A model generated the notes under the pieces. It worked only from the letters and a program-made list of their open reading frames with translations. It did not search any database and was not told the DNA's origin. This document shows, in pieces, positions 34,996-43,954 of a DNA stretch of 64,000 bases. Positions within the stretch are counted from its first letter, which is position 1, and each line of letters starts with the position of its first letter. The stretch covers positions 1-64,000 of the forward strand of contig CANMLW010000005.1 in NCBI GenBank assembly GCA_947498705.1, read 5' to 3'. Position numbers and translations under genes: made by a program. This DNA comes from an uncultured Aquimarina sp. (lineage in GTDB: Bacteria > Bacteroidota > Bacteroidia > Flavobacteriales > Flavobacteriaceae).

Positions 34996-35520
34996 TTACG
35001 AATAATCATCAGGGTCCTTTCTGTACTCTTCTAATTTCTTTTGATAACTAGTTAAAAAATCTTCTTTTTCGTTTGTATCCAACGTTCCCAAGTTCTCTAC
35101 ATCTTCATAAGTTTTAGACCATTCTAGGGCTTTTAATAATGACCAAATGATATGTGTCCCTGCTTGGTATGCTTCTTTTGTGAGTTCTGGATATATCTCT
35201 TTTATATTTTCGGGGATTTCTTCACTTTCGGTTATCAAATCAAATAAATCAGATAGTAGCAAATCGCCATCTTTTAAACCCAAGCCTTGTTTTTTAACTT
35301 CATTATCTCCTTGTTCTATATCTGGTGTTTGTTCTACCCAGGTTAATTGCTCTACAGTTGGCCACATAAATTTTGCTGTAGAACCGTGTAACAACAAGCC
35401 CGCCTTTACACGTTCTGTGATTTTTTCTAACTGCTGTTTTGTCGTCTTTTTTTGTGAATATTCACTTAATAGAGACAATAGTATTTGTTTTCCGCTTGCC
35501 ATATTGTAAAATGAATTCAT
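34996..35520 (-). CDS. Hypothetical protein, 174 residues
   Basis: Not recognised. Helical, acidic C-terminus (KLEEYRKDPDDYS), with TVEQLTWVEQTPDIEQ in the middle. The ATG at 35520 forms an ATGA overlap with the previous stop, which supports this start over the ATG at 35502. Coupled to the P-loop-like gene upstream. Confidence 0.7.
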   Translation of the reverse strand: MNSFYNMASGKQILLSLLSEYSQKKTTKQQLEKITERVKAGLLLHGSTAKFMWPTVEQLTWVEQTPDIEQGDNEVKKQGLGLKDGDLLLSDLFDLITESEEIPENIKEIYPELTKEAYQAGTHIIWSLLKALEWSKTYEDVENLGTLDTNEKEDFLTSYQKKLEEYRKDPDDYS

Positions 35521-36065
35521 TTTGAAATATCTATAATTTTAAGATTTTGCTCTATAATTTGTTTGTTGGTTCTGCCATGCTTATCTTTTTCTCCATATAC
35601 ATTGTCTCGTTTTGCCAATTTATCTATTAAATCATTTTCGGTCTCTTGTGAAACGATTAATTGAATTGATTTTTCACCTTTTTTTAAAGCATCTGATATT
35701 TTAATTAAAATTTTAATGCTTCTTTCTACATATCCTACTTCTTGATAGTTGATTTTATCTAATTCATCCATTATCATTAAACTAGTATCATTACTTGATC
35801 TAAGTACTGCATGATGTGAATACACCATTTGTAATGCCGGAAATGGAGGGTATCCTGCTTTTTTATAATCAGGGGTATACATTTTTGTTTTCTTAATAAA
35901 TTTCACATAATCCTCTAATGTTTCCATTCCTTTTGGAGTTCTCATCACTTCTTTATTGATCCCTACTATTAGATTATTGATAAATTTTCTTCTATCTGCC
36001 TCAGATTTTCCTACAATTAGAAGGTGTTTATTACGGTGTAATTCCTTTTTAGCTTCTTCTAGCAT
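35517..36065 (-). CDS. P-loop NTPase-like protein with degenerate Walker A
   Basis: A 182-residue protein. LLIVGKSEADRRKFINNLI (16-34) is placed and shaped like a Walker A loop but reads GKSEADR instead of GxxxxGKS; LMIMDELDKI (about 96-105) is a good Walker B. QLIVSQETENDLIDKLA could be sensor-I-like. It may bind but not hydrolyse nucleotide, or be a remnant of an AAA domain recruited as an immunity or regulatory protein. Overlaps the next gene by 4 nt. Confidence 0.6.
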   Translation of the reverse strand: MLEEAKKELHRNKHLLIVGKSEADRRKFINNLIVGINKEVMRTPKGMETLEDYVKFIKKTKMYTPDYKKAGYPPFPALQMVYSHHAVLRSSNDTSLMIMDELDKINYQEVGYVERSIKILIKISDALKKGEKSIQLIVSQETENDLIDKLAKRDNVYGEKDKHGRTNKQIIEQNLKIIDISK

Positions 36066-36067
36066 CC

Positions 36068-36361
36068 TTAATCATTATTTAATTCTGACTCATGACGAAT
36101 TCCGTTTTCGTCGATACGAATATTCCATTTACAGCTTGTAAATGCTCCACTATTATTATGTTCTACTGTTCCGTAGGCTATTAAATTGTCGGGTTTTCCA
36201 AATTCGTCTTCATCATCCATATACACACAGATTTTCATCCCTTTTTTGAGTTCAATTGTATTTCCGTTTGCATCTTTTTTAAAATCAGTTTTTGATAACA
36301 GCACCAAATCACATGTTATCATTGCATTGAAATCAATATATATTTTTCCTTCTTTTTGCAT
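36068..36361 (-). CDS. Small beta-rich hypothetical protein, 97 residues
   Basis: Not recognised. Strands KIYIDFNAMITCDLVLLSK, KGMKICVYMDDED, LIAYGTVEHNN and FTSCKWNIRIDENG suggest a small beta barrel. 2 bp before the P-loop-like gene start, co-transcribed with it. Confidence 0.68.
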   Translation of the reverse strand: MQKEGKIYIDFNAMITCDLVLLSKTDFKKDANGNTIELKKGMKICVYMDDEDEFGKPDNLIAYGTVEHNNSGAFTSCKWNIRIDENGIRHESELNND

Positions 36362-36368
36362 GTGATGA

Positions 36369-37967
36369 TTATATTCTTATACCTTGAAATTCCCATTCAA
36401 ATGGTTTACCTAATGATTTTAAGGATTTAAGTTGTTGTATTTCAATTTTTTTCTGAAGATCCTCTTCGTTTTTCTCTTCAGTTGCATCATCAAAATACAT
36501 CCTTGAAGTATTCATTTTTTTAGTGATAAAATTAATCTTGTAATCAGTTTCTTCGCCAGAACCTCTGTTGCGTTCACTTGATTCATAAGTTATTAATTCA
36601 AAAGCTTCTTTTTGATATCTGAATGTGTATTGATGATCTGACATATGCCAACTACCTGCACTGTACCAAAAATGAAAATCAATCTGTAAATCTCCATTGT
36701 CAAGGATTTTTACCCCATCAAAGGGTTCATCCATGGTTGGTGAATCTCGCAATATGATGAATTCATTTGATTGTAGTTTCTTTTCAAAAACGTGATCTGA
36801 TTTTCCAAAATATATACCCAAAACTCTTGGATTCAGATCTAGTGTATCGATTCCAGGGCCATCATTAAATTCTAAATTTTCTGGTAATGTATTTTGTATT
36901 GCAAAAACTATATCATCTATATCATCATTATTTAAATCTCCCGATGAAGTAGATAAAACTTTCCATCCTTGAGGTATAAGATCACTTAGCTTTGTGCCTG
37001 ACTCTGGTAATTCTACAGAATAGTCTTTTATTTCTGTTTTAAAAAAAACATCATCGCCTTTGTGATTAATTATCTTATAGATAAATGTAGTTTCACTTAT
37101 CCAATAAAACTCTTTGAAGGTACAGATATCGCTATTATTAGCAAATTGAGTTAAAAATGTAAACTTGTCGTCTATCTTTTTTTGCAAAAAAAAGGTAATA
37201 CATTCATGTCCTCCAAAAAAACCATTTAAACGATGCGTGTTTTTGGGTGATGGGATGATATACTCTGGATTGCCAATAGTTACTTCAGTTTCTCCAGTTT
37301 GGATTGAAAAACAGACATCGATAGTATGTCCTCCTTCTAAAACTAAAATATCGTTTTGGGGATAATATCCTGACGAACCTGTCGCAAACCCAAAATCATC
37401 GCTTAGAGGATTTATGATCAGTTTTTGACCGTTTTTTGTTTTTATACTTTTAAGTGCATCTTCTCTTTTATATGCTTCATCTTCAAATTCTGTAATCCAT
37501 TCTACACGATTTTTTAAAATTGTTTTAATAGAATCCAGACTACTTATTTTTTTTGACTTATGATTTTGTCTGAATGATTTCTGTTTTAATTCATTAAATT
37601 CTGTGCTGCTAATTTGAGACCTATTTATGAAGCTGTCATTTATTACTTTTTTTAAATAACCGTCAAATACATACCCTTCTTTTATGAATGGTTCGGTTTC
37701 TTTTGACACTAAATACAAATAGTTGTTGTATTTAATTTTAACCCAGTTTCCCTTGATTATTTTCCCATTGTCATTAAGGGTCATTTTTTTATCTGTATCT
37801 AGTACTTTTTCTACCAAAACTCCGTACGGAATTTTAGCAACTTTTGCCGATAACAAATCACTGCCAGAACGTACATTTAAGCCGTTTTGAGCGTTTATAA
37901 AATAATACTCTTGACTATATATGTTCAGAGAAATAAAGGTTATAAAAATGATTGTAATTATTTTCAT
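36369..37967 (-). CDS. Secreted SH3b-domain protein with FG-GAP-like repeat
   Basis: A 532-residue exported protein: signal peptide MKIITIIFITFISLNIYSQ, a bacterial SH3 domain (about 22-90: YYFINAQNGLNVRSGSDLLSAKVAKIPYG), then a long beta-rich part with an FG-GAP/VCBS-like calcium motif near residue 350 (DLNNDDIDDIVFAIQN). SH3b domains bind cell-wall peptide, so a periplasmic or surface role is likely, perhaps guarding the wall. 158 bp upstream spacing marks it as start of a block. Confidence 0.75.
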   Translation of the reverse strand: MKIITIIFITFISLNIYSQEYYFINAQNGLNVRSGSDLLSAKVAKIPYGVLVEKVLDTDKKMTLNDNGKIIKGNWVKIKYNNYLYLVSKETEPFIKEGYVFDGYLKKVINDSFINRSQISSTEFNELKQKSFRQNHKSKKISSLDSIKTILKNRVEWITEFEDEAYKREDALKSIKTKNGQKLIINPLSDDFGFATGSSGYYPQNDILVLEGGHTIDVCFSIQTGETEVTIGNPEYIIPSPKNTHRLNGFFGGHECITFFLQKKIDDKFTFLTQFANNSDICTFKEFYWISETTFIYKIINHKGDDVFFKTEIKDYSVELPESGTKLSDLIPQGWKVLSTSSGDLNNDDIDDIVFAIQNTLPENLEFNDGPGIDTLDLNPRVLGIYFGKSDHVFEKKLQSNEFIILRDSPTMDEPFDGVKILDNGDLQIDFHFWYSAGSWHMSDHQYTFRYQKEAFELITYESSERNRGSGEETDYKINFITKKMNTSRMYFDDATEEKNEEDLQKKIEIQQLKSLKSLGKPFEWEFQGIRI

Positions 37968-38125
37968 TCAATAGTTTTTATAAAGAATAGGTTAACAACC
38001 TACCATTAGCATTATATTCGAGATTTACTCTTTGCAAAAACACTCCTATACAAAAAATGCTTATTAATGTTATCACTATAGTTATCATACTATAGTATAT
38101 GTTTTATTTGTTTAGTTTACACTAG

Positions 38126-39145
38126 TTAGTAGGTTATATGCCCTTTGTCTTCTCCCCATCTCTTATTGCTTTCTATTACTATTAAAGTCCCTTTATCATC
38201 ATATTGGTAACTTGCTAAAATTTCTCCATTAAATATCTTCTGAATCAAATTCCCTTCATTGTCATATATAAACTCGAAATATTCACTAGGAAAATCAGGA
38301 TGGTTTTGATATGTTTTTATTTTTTCGATTCTATTTTTAGCATCATAATAATAGATTAAACGAGTGTTTTTATATGTTTTACCCCTCCATTTATGTACGT
38401 CACTTACCCTGATAATTTTATTACTTTCATTATATTCTAATACAATTTTGCTTCGCTTGCTTCTTATAATTTCTGATAGTAGTCCTTTGCTATTGTATGC
38501 ATAGTCCAGATCGTTTTTGCCATCGTCTGGGATGGTTGTAGATGCAATCAATTTATCATCTTGATATGTGTACTTTCTAAAACAAGATATTTTTTTTGAT
38601 TGCGTATTGCGATAGCATTTTTCAACTAATTGCCCCTTGTTATTATATCTAAATACATTATTTTCTTTTTCTGTCAGTAACCCATATTTATTGTAGTTAT
38701 AGAGATTTTTACCTCCAAAATGATTGTCATCACTGTCGGCTAAATCATCTGGACAGATTTCTTTATATCCAGTTTGTAAGCCTAAATCGTTATAAAAATA
38801 ATTTACAGAACAAAGTACTATGCCTGCATCAACATATCGTTGTGTATATAAATAGGTAGAAAATGTTTCTTCTGAAATTTCTATTCGCCCCGGAATTTCC
38901 CCATCATAGATAATATCCTGTACTTCTTTTGGTAATCCATAAGGGGTTGATTTTTTATTTTTTAAACTGACTATCTTTCTTACCTCTCCTAAGCTATTAT
39001 AAAAGTAAATAGAATCGTTTTGCCTTTTTACAGCAATGGTATCGTTTTCAAAGCGAACAGTATAGTTATGTTGAGCGTTACCATTTATAGTAAATAGTAA
39101 TGCCACCATTATCAAGCTAATTTTATATGTTAAATGGTTTTGCAT
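38126..39145 (-). CDS. Secreted YD-repeat protein
   Basis: A 339-residue exported protein made of YD/RHS-like repeats: YNYNKYGLLTEKENN, RYNNKGQLVEKCYRN, YTYQDDKLIAST, YAYNSKGLLSEI, YYYDAKNRIEKI, YDNEGNLIQKI, YQYDDKGTLIVIE. I start at ATG 39145, where a signal peptide begins (MQNHLTYKISLIMVALLFTINGNAQ); a longer frame to 39214 would overlap the upstream gene. It is far too short for an RHS toxin and has no toxin tail, so it resembles the stand-alone toxin_15 / YD-type accessory proteins of RHS loci. Confidence 0.75.
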   Translation of the reverse strand: MQNHLTYKISLIMVALLFTINGNAQHNYTVRFENDTIAVKRQNDSIYFYNSLGEVRKIVSLKNKKSTPYGLPKEVQDIIYDGEIPGRIEISEETFSTYLYTQRYVDAGIVLCSVNYFYNDLGLQTGYKEICPDDLADSDDNHFGGKNLYNYNKYGLLTEKENNVFRYNNKGQLVEKCYRNTQSKKISCFRKYTYQDDKLIASTTIPDDGKNDLDYAYNSKGLLSEIIRSKRSKIVLEYNESNKIIRVSDVHKWRGKTYKNTRLIYYYDAKNRIEKIKTYQNHPDFPSEYFEFIYDNEGNLIQKIFNGEILASYQYDDKGTLIVIESNKRWGEDKGHITY

Positions 39146-39170
39146 AACAATGTTTTGAGCATGTTTTGTA

Positions 39171-39551
39171 TTAAGGTTTATACATATGTATGGTTTTGAA
39201 CTCTTTCTGTTCATCGAGCGTTAATTCAAGCCCCATAAAATCCCATATTTCTGTAGCATTTACCTCATATTTCTTTGGATACAGGATATAATAATATTCT
39301 TTGCTATGATCACTATAGCCTATTTTATCGTTAATTTCAAACTCCTTTTTTAGTTCTGTTTTTAGCTTTTTGACAGGCACACCTCCGCATCTTCCTATGG
39401 CATTGATCACTTTTTTGTAATTCGTAATTGTCAATTCTCTATCTTTAATTACTTTGGTATGAAAATTTGCTTCCAAATAATAGATATATGCTAGTCCCCC
39501 AAGCAGTATTGTTGAAATAGCAAGTAATATGGTTAGTAGTTTTAGTTTCAT
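39171..39551 (-). CDS. Small membrane-anchored protein, 126 residues
   Basis: One N-terminal membrane helix (residues 5-26) followed by a polar domain (NYKKVINAIGRCGGVPVKKLKTELKKEFEI). Not recognised. 25 bp before the YD-repeat gene. Confidence 0.68.
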   Translation of the reverse strand: MKLKLLTILLAISTILLGGLAYIYYLEANFHTKVIKDRELTITNYKKVINAIGRCGGVPVKKLKTELKKEFEINDKIGYSDHSKEYYYILYPKKYEVNATEIWDFMGLELTLDEQKEFKTIHMYKP

Positions 39552-39779
39552 TTAGATTTTAATGATGTATTTAAATTCATTTGGTATAACTAATTTAAGC
39601 TTATTTATGTTAGGGTACTATAGTCAATCTATATTCGTAAAGGGAGAATTAATATTTGCAAAAAAAAGTGACTCTTAAACCCGGTTAAAAAGCTTTCTTG
39701 TTATTAAATGTGAGAGGACTGTTCTAGATCTGAAGTTATCATTTGATCGAAATCAACATACTTATGATCGTTTCAACAC

Positions 39780-40385
39780 TTATTCGATTTCAAAATTATG
39801 TATCCAGCAGTTTAATGCTTCTTGCAATTGTAAATAATCACTATTGTATTTGACCATCTCTGGTAATAACCCTAATTCCTTTGCCTCATCACTTTTATAG
39901 TACATAACTAATTCGTTTATTCTATATTGAAGGAATTGTGTAATGCATTTTAATTGCTTGCCAGAAAATAATGAAAACGATTCTATGTAGAGTAATTTAT
40001 ATTCTGGAGTATCTAGTTGATACCCGGTAATGGTTTGTAACCTATTTTCCATATCAGGTTCAGAACAACCCTTTAAAAGTCCATTTTTTTGTAATTCTTC
40101 TTGTTCTTTTTGAAAAACTCCTAAGGCATAGAGTAAAAACATAGGTGTATGAAAACGCATTCCTTTGGCATCAAAAAATGTTAATGAGCTACTGCATTGA
40201 TATAGATGAATTAATGGGATGTTGTTCCAATCTTCTTTTACATCTTTGGCCCTAAGTTTTTTGCATTCTAGTTTGCTTAACCTATCGTCATGCCCTTGTG
40301 CTTCCCATAAACCAATACCATCTTCGAGCTTAACATTTTTAAAAGCCTCGTATATATCATTTATCAATCTTTCTTTGTTAGTCAT
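39780..40385 (-). CDS. DUF6714-like protein, 201 residues
   Basis: Cytoplasmic protein whose N-terminal half matches my memory of DUF6714: IYEAFKNVKLEDGIGLWEAQGHDD, then AKDVKEDWNNIPLIHLYQCSSSLTFFDAKGMRFHTPMFLLYAL. The C-terminal half is helical. ATG at 40385 overlaps the previous stop by 8 nt and is preferred to a TTG at 40391. DUF6714 proteins lie in immunity loci; function unknown. Confidence 0.7.
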   Translation of the reverse strand: MTNKERLINDIYEAFKNVKLEDGIGLWEAQGHDDRLSKLECKKLRAKDVKEDWNNIPLIHLYQCSSSLTFFDAKGMRFHTPMFLLYALGVFQKEQEELQKNGLLKGCSEPDMENRLQTITGYQLDTPEYKLLYIESFSLFSGKQLKCITQFLQYRINELVMYYKSDEAKELGLLPEMVKYNSDYLQLQEALNCWIHNFEIE

Positions 40386-40809
40386 TTTCAAGGGTCCTAC
40401 TGTTGTTTGTTTTATCGTCTAACCAACGCTCTATTCTATGAAAATCCTTTTTTAAAAGTTTTTCTCCACATGCTACTCTAGTGGTTTTTCCTCCTTGTCC
40501 CTTTTGGTATTGAATGTCAAAGTTGTTTTTGTCTGAGTTATATCTGATATATACCATGGGTAAATCATATCGTTCATCATAATTTTTACCTAAAGAAAGT
40601 CCTAAAGCGTAATGAGATTGGCTTGGGTAGTATCGCTCCCAAAAACCAATTTCTTTAAGCTCTTTTATTAATTCAAGAAGCGGGGTCAATTCTTTATGCT
40701 GTACGTTAATCCATAGTGTACACCATTTGATCATAGCGTCCCACTGGACTTGCCTATCATCAGATTCCATATCATTAATTATTCTGCTATAGATATCTCT
40801 GATGTGCAT
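40378..40809 (-). CDS. Hypothetical protein, 143 residues
   Basis: Not recognised. Helical N-terminus (DDRQVQWDAMIKWCTLWINVQ, LLELIKELKEIGFWERY) and a strand pair (PMVYIRYNSDKNNFDIQYQKG) near the C-terminus. Coupled by overlap to the DUF6714-like gene. Confidence 0.68.
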   Translation of the reverse strand: MHIRDIYSRIINDMESDDRQVQWDAMIKWCTLWINVQHKELTPLLELIKELKEIGFWERYYPSQSHYALGLSLGKNYDERYDLPMVYIRYNSDKNNFDIQYQKGQGGKTTRVACGEKLLKKDFHRIERWLDDKTNNSRTLEND

Positions 40810-40843
40810 ATGTTTTTGTTTAGGTTTTGAATACTATGTTTTT

Positions 40844-41305
40844 CTAATCATTTAGTCTTGTAAAAACTATGGTGTCTTCAGATTTTGAAATCGTAAAGAT
40901 AAATTCTTCTGGTTTTCTATATTCGGTTGGTTTTTCCCATTCGCCATGATAAGAAACAGTATCAACAGAAATCGCAATTCTATTTTGATCAAGGAATTTA
41001 TATTTTCCGACCACAGTGGTAAAATTGTCATTTCCACAATGAGAAACATACTCACTGGTATAACTCGCTTTGGTTGAAAAAGTAGTCAAGTTTCCCGCAA
41101 ATTTTCTTTGAGTGAATTTTGCCAAAGTATACTTCTTAACATTAGTATCTAACCCTAAGATTTTATCGGTAATCCAGGTTCCTTTTTCTAGTTCAGTTTT
41201 ATAAACATTCGCTGTATTTTTCATTTCTTGACCTATTATACTTAAACTAAAAAAGAAAATAGCAAAAGTCAATATATTTGTTTGTACTGCTATTTTTTTA
41301 ATCAT
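40844..41305 (-). CDS. Secreted protein, 153 residues, paralogue of the pseudogene at 53271
   Basis: Exported protein (signal FAIFFFSLSIIGQ) with a lipocalin-like beta pattern: ELEKGTWITDKILGLDTNVKKYTL, FTTVVGKYKFLDQNRIAISVDTVSYHGEW, EEFIFTISKSEDTIVFT. The same protein, frameshifted, is found 12 kb upstream at 53271-53718. Intact here, so this is probably the functional copy. Confidence 0.74.
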   Translation of the reverse strand: MIKKIAVQTNILTFAIFFFSLSIIGQEMKNTANVYKTELEKGTWITDKILGLDTNVKKYTLAKFTQRKFAGNLTTFSTKASYTSEYVSHCGNDNFTTVVGKYKFLDQNRIAISVDTVSYHGEWEKPTEYRKPEEFIFTISKSEDTIVFTRLND

Positions 41306-41396
41306 ACTATTTTGTTTTAAAGGTTACAATGATATATACTACACAATTAACTAATATTCGTAGAACGAGTTTACAATTGCCAGGTGTACTTCAAAA

Positions 41397-41915
41397 TCAC
41401 TCTTTCCAACGGTATGGATTTTCTGCAACCAAACTAAAAGAGGTTACGTGAAAGTCGTTTGTACTTAATCCTTCTATATCTTCTATATTTTCAAAAGTGA
41501 GTTCAACACCACTTTTTAGGCGTAATAAAACCCCTAGATTGTCTGCTTTCTTTTTGTAATCAATATCATGTTCATTTAGTTTACTCAACACATATAATAG
41601 ATTTAGTTTATCAATATCTTCAAAAATCCACTTGTTGAGTTTCAATTGTTTGGTATCCGATAATTTTCCTTCGTACCAATGGTCAGAAAAAATCAAATAG
41701 AGCTTTTCGTTTTCAAAAAAAAGTTCAATACCACCATAGGTCCAGATATTGACTTCTTCGGTTAAAAAACTAGAGTCATAACAATCTGGATCAGGAAAAT
41801 TATTAATAATCCATTCTTTGGTTTGCCCTAATTTTAAATAATCAAACTTTCCTGTTTTAAAAAACTCTAAAAAGTCAATTTCTATAGGTGTTTTTAGTTT
41901 CATGTTGTTATACAT
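41397..41915 (-). CDS. Hypothetical protein, 172 residues, paralogue of the gene at 52320
   Basis: Cytoplasmic alpha/beta protein. KLGQTKEWIINNFPDPDCYD, GGIELFFENEKLYLIFSD and LNKWIFEDIDKLNLL match the frameshifted gene at 52320-52830 in the same order. The start overlaps the upstream stop (TAATG). A family of immunity-type proteins, no target known. Confidence 0.72.
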   Translation of the reverse strand: MYNNMKLKTPIEIDFLEFFKTGKFDYLKLGQTKEWIINNFPDPDCYDSSFLTEEVNIWTYGGIELFFENEKLYLIFSDHWYEGKLSDTKQLKLNKWIFEDIDKLNLLYVLSKLNEHDIDYKKKADNLGVLLRLKSGVELTFENIEDIEGLSTNDFHVTSFSLVAENPYRWKE

Positions 41916-42115
41916 TAATGATAACTTTCTATTGAATTTATTTTTTTACAATAATCCCTTGGTACTGTTCTATATTTAGGGTTTCCTTGTTCGTTTGTTT
42001 CTCCAAACCATATACCTACATGTTCTGTAGGTGTATTTTTTTCTCCTTCAAGAAATACAATTACACCTATATCATTTCCGATTTTCACAAAATGACCTTT
42101 ATGAAGTTCATTCAT
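41915..42115 (-). CDS. Small hypothetical protein, 66 residues
   Basis: Short beta-rich protein (HKGHFVKIGNDIGVIVFLEGE...HVGIWFGETNEQGNPKYRTVPRDYC), resembling an SH3-like barrel. Recurrent small family in Bacteroidota immunity loci by memory, not named. Coupled to the gene downstream. Confidence 0.7.
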   Translation of the reverse strand: MNELHKGHFVKIGNDIGVIVFLEGEKNTPTEHVGIWFGETNEQGNPKYRTVPRDYCKKINSIESYH

Positions 42116-42485
42116 TTTTTAATAAGTTATTTCTACTTTGTATCTTATACTTTTTTAAAACATCCATCCCAACCTTCCTTTAAAGGAAGGAGTTTCATAT
42201 CTCCTTTAAAAAAGGCTTAGAGCATTGTAATTTTCATTTCTCTCGTTTAAAAACATTAAGTTGAATTAAAGGATATCTAATTAATTCTCAATTTTTGGTT
42301 ATTTTTTACGTATTACTTTATTATACATTCGATTATTTCTTATACCAAATAAATCATAAAATGCGACATAAGATGTGTAGTTGCTTTCTTTTCTTATGAA
42401 GCAGTAAAATTCTTGCATAGCCATAGCTACGGAAGTTTTTTGCAATGAAATAAGAGAGGAAATGAACAAACATATTAGTGGTGTT
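42116..42485. other. Intergenic stretch with REP-like palindrome, possible gene debris
   Basis: About 370 bp. It holds the perfect palindrome CCTTCCTTTAAAGGAAGG (42173-42190) followed by TCTCCTTTAAA, a repeat type common between flavobacterial genes. A 77-codon minus-strand frame (42299-42532) overlaps the next gene and looks like debris rather than a gene. Confidence 0.5.
42173..42190. repeat. 18-bp perfect palindrome
   Basis: CCTTCCTTTAAAGGAAGG, seen directly; possibly a terminator for the block ending at 42486 or a REP-like element. Confidence 0.6.
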
Positions 42486-42914
42486 TTATGGTTTATTTGG
42501 TGTATCTGTAAAATTATAATTATAATGTTCAAAAGCCTCTTTTTCTGATACTCCCTCTAATAAATTCATAATAGTGTATGAAATACAATCTACCCAATCT
42601 GATAGTGTTTCTACTTGTTTTTCAGATATTAAATTATTACTTCTTAACATACCATTTCTCTCAATTCCCCAAGATTTACTTAACTGACAAATACTCCAGA
42701 ATTTTGAAATTAATTCTCGATCTATGCATTCTTGTTCAAACTGCCCTTTTAAGGTTTTTAACACATTCATTAATTCATGGAAATTGGATTCAATAAGTTC
42801 TCCTCTAAAAGGTCTTAACATTCCCAAAAAACCTTTTTCACTCTTTGAATGTGCACAGTTATCATGAGTAAAGCTATGGTGTTTTAAAAGTTCTATTGCT
42901 TCTTTTTCTGTCAT
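42486..42914 (-). CDS. Hypothetical protein, 142 residues
   Basis: Not recognised. Helical cytoplasmic protein (AIELLKHHSFTHDNCAHS, FHELMNVLKTLKGQFEQECIDRELISKFWSICQLSKSWGIERNG). Several His/Cys near the N-terminus. Immunity-type by context. Confidence 0.7.
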   Translation of the reverse strand: MTEKEAIELLKHHSFTHDNCAHSKSEKGFLGMLRPFRGELIESNFHELMNVLKTLKGQFEQECIDRELISKFWSICQLSKSWGIERNGMLRSNNLISEKQVETLSDWVDCISYTIMNLLEGVSEKEAFEHYNYNFTDTPNKP

Positions 42915-42962
42915 TAAGTAGTATTTTCAAGTTTATTTGGGTTGAGTCTAAAACAAATAGAT

Positions 42963-43001
42963 TTACAATTCAAAATATTTATCCTGCCATATCCTAAGTA
43001 G
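42963..43001 (-). pseudogene. 3' remnant of a third leucine-rich-repeat gene
   Basis: The 13 codons before a stop read LLRIWQDKYFEL, nearly the same as the ends of the LRR proteins at 43955 (FRIWDDQYFKL) and 47915 (FWIWEDQDFEL). No LRR gene precedes it, so a copy was lost and only its tail remains. Good evidence for deletion or replacement in the array. Confidence 0.7.
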
Positions 43002-43024
43002 TATATATAACCAACTACTAAAAG

Positions 43025-43822
43025 TTATATGCTATTCATTATTCCTTTAAAAATGTTATGTTTTTTAGTACAACTATGACAATGTATATCTCCTTTAAAA
43101 TAAGTGATTAATGGTTTAAGCGAATTGATATTCATTATGTCAATTGGTTTTTCTAACCACTCAAGATTTATATTAGATTCGTGTAAATCAACTGCCAATT
43201 TTTCCTGGTTTTTATTTGTTGTTGGATCACTGCTATATGCATTTAAAACATTTTCTTCATTCCAAAAAAAAGTTTCTTCTTCACAACTAGGACATACAAA
43301 AATATATTCGTCATTTATATTGAAGGTTTTAAATATTTCAGCTTCTTTATGTCTTTTTATAGAGACTAAAAATGCGATTAAGTAAAATCTTCTGGACTCT
43401 TCATCCAAAATTTCAGTATTGTGTGAATACTTATTTACAAGGTTTCTAAATTTTTCTATCGAATCCATAAATGCTACCTGAATCCTCTTTTTTTCTTTTT
43501 CATTAAGATGATTCTCTTCAAATATTTGTTCTATCTCTGATATATTGTCAAGGTAAATCAAAACAACTCCAAGAGAAGCTATAACATCTATATTAAATTC
43601 AACATTATCTGATTCTTCAACTATTTTTAATAAATAAGGTACGGTGGCAAGTGTATTTTCATATACTGATCCTTGATGATAAATGTGTTCCCAGATTAAT
43701 TCATCCGCAATTTTCTTATTCAACGTTTTTGAAAGTTCGTGAACTAGTGAAGGGATTACTTCTGAGTTCCCATAAGGGCTGCTTAACTTTTTCCAGATAT
43801 GTGATTCATCTAATCTTATCAT
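43025..43822 (-). CDS. HEAT-like immunity-type protein with zinc ribbon
   Basis: A 265-residue protein. The N-terminal part (KLSSPYGNSEVIPSLVHELSK...ELIWEHIYHQGSVYENTLATVPYLLKIVEE) resembles a recurring HEAT-like immunity family; the C-terminal part has two CxxC pairs (CPSC at about 177 and CHSC at about 251), probably one zinc site. Cytoplasmic. Target not known. Confidence 0.75.
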   Translation of the reverse strand: MIRLDESHIWKKLSSPYGNSEVIPSLVHELSKTLNKKIADELIWEHIYHQGSVYENTLATVPYLLKIVEESDNVEFNIDVIASLGVVLIYLDNISEIEQIFEENHLNEKEKKRIQVAFMDSIEKFRNLVNKYSHNTEILDEESRRFYLIAFLVSIKRHKEAEIFKTFNINDEYIFVCPSCEEETFFWNEENVLNAYSSDPTTNKNQEKLAVDLHESNINLEWLEKPIDIMNINSLKPLITYFKGDIHCHSCTKKHNIFKGIMNSI

Positions 43823-43954
43823 TGTTTATGAGTTGTAAGCTTTTTGCATATAATGCATATTGTAATTTTAAGCATATTTCTTTTATAATTCTATAGCTAA
43901 TCCATATCCGCCGGTTGGCAACTTATATTCGTTCGTATAAATCCATTATACTAT

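Noticed and set aside
38126..39145. RHS toxin
   Set aside because: YD-type repeats and a signal peptide are present, but the protein is short and lacks the RHS core end motif and a C-terminal toxin domain.
42299..42532. 77-residue minus-strand open frame
   Set aside because: It overlaps the better gene at 42486 by 47 bp, starts with a low-complexity Ile run, and has no recognisable content; probably debris.
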